Position numbers and translations under genes: made by a program. From Tangfeifania diversioriginum (GTDB taxonomy: Bacteria > Bacteroidota > Bacteroidia > Bacteroidales > Prolixibacteraceae), in the NCBI RefSeq assembly GCF_900141875.1, contig NZ_FQZE01000033.1, forward strand, positions 1 through 45,498: a DNA stretch of 45,498 nucleotides, read 5' to 3'. Under the pieces are notes generated by a model. It ran no database searches, was not told the origin of the DNA, and worked only from the letters and a program-made list of their open reading frames with translations. This document shows positions 44,084-45,498 of this stretch, piece after piece (position 1 is the stretch's first letter; each line of letters starts with the position of its first letter).

Positions 44084-44601
44084 GGTTTACAATAAAATTA
44101 TTACTGGGGAGATTCCGGCGGACAGGCCCGCCTTCATCATCGTTGATAACAAAGGGAATGACTTCTTCAAACAGTTATAAATCAAGGTAATAAATGGCAG
44201 GCTTGTTTGGTTGGTTTCAGTCGGGCAGGCCCGCCTTCATCATAGTAGATGACAAAGGGAATGACTTTTTTAAGCAGTTGTAAATCAAAGTAATAAATGG
44301 CGGGCTTGTTTGGTTGGTTTCAGTCGGGCAGGCCTGCCTGAATGACGCAGTCGGGCAGGCCCGCCTTCATCATTGTTGATAACAAAGGGAACGATTTCTT
44401 TCAACAGCTTTAAGGTTTACAATAAAATTATTACTGGGGAGATTCCGGCGGACAGGCCCGCCTTCATCATCGTTGATAACAAAGGGAATGACTTCTTCAA
44501 GCAGTTATAAATCAAGGTAATAAATGGCAGGCTTGTTTGGTTGGTTTCAGTCGGGCAGGCCCGCCTTCATCATTGTGGACGACAAAGAGAACGATTTTTG
44601 A
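44031..44601 (+). repeat. Array of six fumarase 3'-tail copies
   Basis: Copies lie at 44031-44083 (the gene's own end), 44128-44180, 44231-44283, 44361-44413, 44458-44510 and 44561-44601. Each encodes AFIIVD(N/D)KGNDFF(Q/K)QL and a stop; the last ends early and has E for G. Many differences are synonymous. Two kinds of spacer alternate. Bases 44031 to about 44283 repeat at an offset of exactly 330, so copies 1-3 match copies 4-6. Copies 2-6 are preceded by CAGGCCCGCC, unlike the native gene. Confidence 0.92.
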
Positions 44602-44827
44602 ATTTCAGCAACGTTTTCCTGACGAAAATGCCTGTTATGAATATCTCATTGAATTGAAATTGGAGAATGGTTTTGTTAGCCCAAATTGTGGACATATCAA
44701 CTATTGTAAGGGGAAGCGCAAATATGACCGCCAGTGTACCAGTTGCCACCGAATAGTATGCCTATCAAGCGGAATTCTGTTCCATCAGTTGAAGTTTTCG
44801 ATATTGAAAGCATTTTATATCAGGTAA
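44600..44827 (+). pseudogene. IS1595-family transposase, N-terminal fragment
   Basis: The translated segment FEFQQRFPDENACYEYLIEL, then SPNCGH, CTSCHR and SGILFHQLKFSILKAFYI match the N-terminal zinc-ribbon region of IS1595-type transposases. The first zinc ligand of the usual CPxCG is a serine (SPNCG). The reading frame enters directly from the sixth fumarase tail with no start codon of its own, and stops where the dnaE fragment begins. The catalytic DDE-type domain is absent, so the fragment is dead. Confidence 0.78.
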
Positions 44828-45267
44828 ACGCCATTTCCCCTGAACGGGTATTTTTTTAATGAATCAGGAAAATGAACGGTGTCGAAAAATTCACCGGTAT
44901 AGTCGAGGAAAGTGCCAAAATGCATAATTTCTCTTTTGATGGTACGCACGTATTTTATGGTTACCAGGTTGCCGGTCATTTTTACCTTCCGGCCGATATT
45001 ATTTGCGAGGTCTCTGGCCATTATTTGCCCCCTGAAGCTGGTTTGCAGCATATCAAAATTGTTTACGCTCAGCGGGAACCCCAGCAGTTCAATTTCATCG
45101 TAAGCGTCTTCCAGCTTTTCATGCTGAAATGCCGGCAACTGAAACTTTTTATGTTCGCTGCCAAACAGGCTAGGTGTGTGGTGTTGTTTTGCAGGTTTTT
45201 TCAGGTGCAAATGAGCTTCCCACAAAAGCTGTGATTTGCCGGGGCTTTTTTGCAGCTGATCCTGATT
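44815..45267 (-). pseudogene. dnaE: Fragment of DNA polymerase III alpha subunit
   Basis: The open frame has no ATG start and encodes a C-terminal region of DnaE: LWEAHLHLKKPAKQ, DEIELLGFPLSVNNFDML, then an OB-fold part with KMTGNLVTIKYVRT, MHFGTFLDYTGEFFDTVHFP and KYPFRGNGVYLI. A full protein would continue with GKV-EEFG; here a stop follows at once, at the junction with the transposase fragment. Upstream, the frame is open only to about 45267. It looks like a leftover of a gene broken by rearrangement. It overlaps the converging IS fragment by 13 bases. Confidence 0.8.
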
Positions 45268-45498
45268 TCATAAAACCAGTTCCAAAACCGGTTAATTTTT
45301 CAGAATTATCCTCATCACACTTTCAGCCCGGATTATTCACAAATAATCCCTATCTCTCCCGATGACTATCGGGACGACTAAGATTCAGTAAAACTTTTTT
45401 TAAAAAAGTTCAACTTCATCTAAGTCGGGATTAACCTGAACTTTATTCATATTTTTAAAATTTATGAATAGTTCAGTCTCTCCAAAAGTGGCTTTTTC
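45268..45498. other. Non-coding end of window with three successive inverted repeats
   Basis: No gene is seen. Three palindromes follow one another: GGATTATT-CACA-AATAATCC (45330-45349), TCCCGAT-GACT-ATCGGGA (45357-45374), and an AT-only arm pair AACTTTTTT/AAAAAAGTT at about 45392-45410. They may be terminators or ends of a mobile element. Confidence 0.45.

Noticed and set aside
44084-44600. CRISPR-like or small-ORF reading of the fumarase tail array
   Set aside because: The spacers are themselves repeated and the copies encode the same tail; none has a start codon or independent gene features.

Overview
The window looks like a chromosomal segment of a Bacteroidota bacterium, probably a marine or sediment Bacteroidales/Marinilabiliales-type lineage; the exact genus is inference. 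Supporting signs are a PorP/SprF-type outer-membrane protein of the type IX secretion world, FucP-type sugar transport, many secreted lipoproteins, start codons without strong Shine-Dalgarno sequences, a TAnnTTTG-type -7 box upstream of the fumarase, and AT-rich spacers. No rRNA, tRNA or CRISPR array was seen.

Layout. Positions 1-872 are mostly non-coding, with a hairpin-rich GC-rich patch. Positions 873-6483 (+) carry PorP/SprF, mannose-1-phosphate guanylyltransferase, a fucose permease, and a cation/proton antiporter bracketed by two DUF2007-like small proteins. Positions 6504-9345 (-) carry a secreted sugar isomerase-like protein, a conserved unknown protein and the MltG transglycosylase. 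Positions 10040-30708 (-) form a roughly 20 kb surface-polysaccharide island. In transcription order it holds a winged-helix regulator, cysQ, an SLC13 sulfate-type permease, a decayed cysC start, a vapBC-like pair with a frameshifted toxin, cysC, a YoeB-type toxin/antitoxin pair, a 54-bp tandem repeat array, a nucleotide-sugar dehydrogenase, a calcineurin-like phosphoesterase, a Wzx flippase, a sulfotransferase, a nucleotidyltransferase/PLP-enzyme fusion, LicD, a TagD-like/Gfo-Idh-MocA fusion, an SDR, a TagB/TagF-like polyol-phosphate transferase, a Wzy-like polymerase, and GT4 and GT2 glycosyltransferases. Positions 30968-36627 (-) encode a lipoprotein lipase-like hydrolase and a giant AsmA-like protein. 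Positions 36928-40719 (+) encode a ThuA-like protein, an orphan protein with a PD-(D/E)XK-like motif, an MFS transporter and a GlsB/YeaQ-type membrane protein. After a secreted esterase (-) comes class I fumarase (+). It is followed by an array of six fumarase 3'-tail copies, which runs into an IS1595-like transposase fragment and a dnaE fragment.

How the genes fit together. Sulfate uptake (SLC13), APS kinase (CysC), sulfotransferase and PAP phosphatase (CysQ) form a PAPS-dependent sulfation module for a Wzx/Wzy-type polysaccharide. Two nucleotidyltransferases, each fused to a second enzyme, sit next to LicD and a TagB/TagF-like transferase. Together they suggest CDP-activated polyol-phosphate and amino-alcohol-phosphate building blocks, i.e. 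a sulfated, phosphodiester-decorated (teichoic-acid-like) glycan in a Gram-negative. This is inferred from gene content and has not been shown.

Most unusual structures: (1) six head-to-tail copies of a 54-bp element that folds into a cruciform/three-way junction, with a diverged lone copy about 1.5 kb away that keeps the fold through compensatory changes; (2) six synonymously diverged copies of the fumarase C-terminal coding tail, which look like scars of repeated site-specific integration at a gene 3' end; (3) the two fusion enzymes of the island; (4) a GC-rich repeat inserted in frame into the nucleotide-sugar dehydrogenase.
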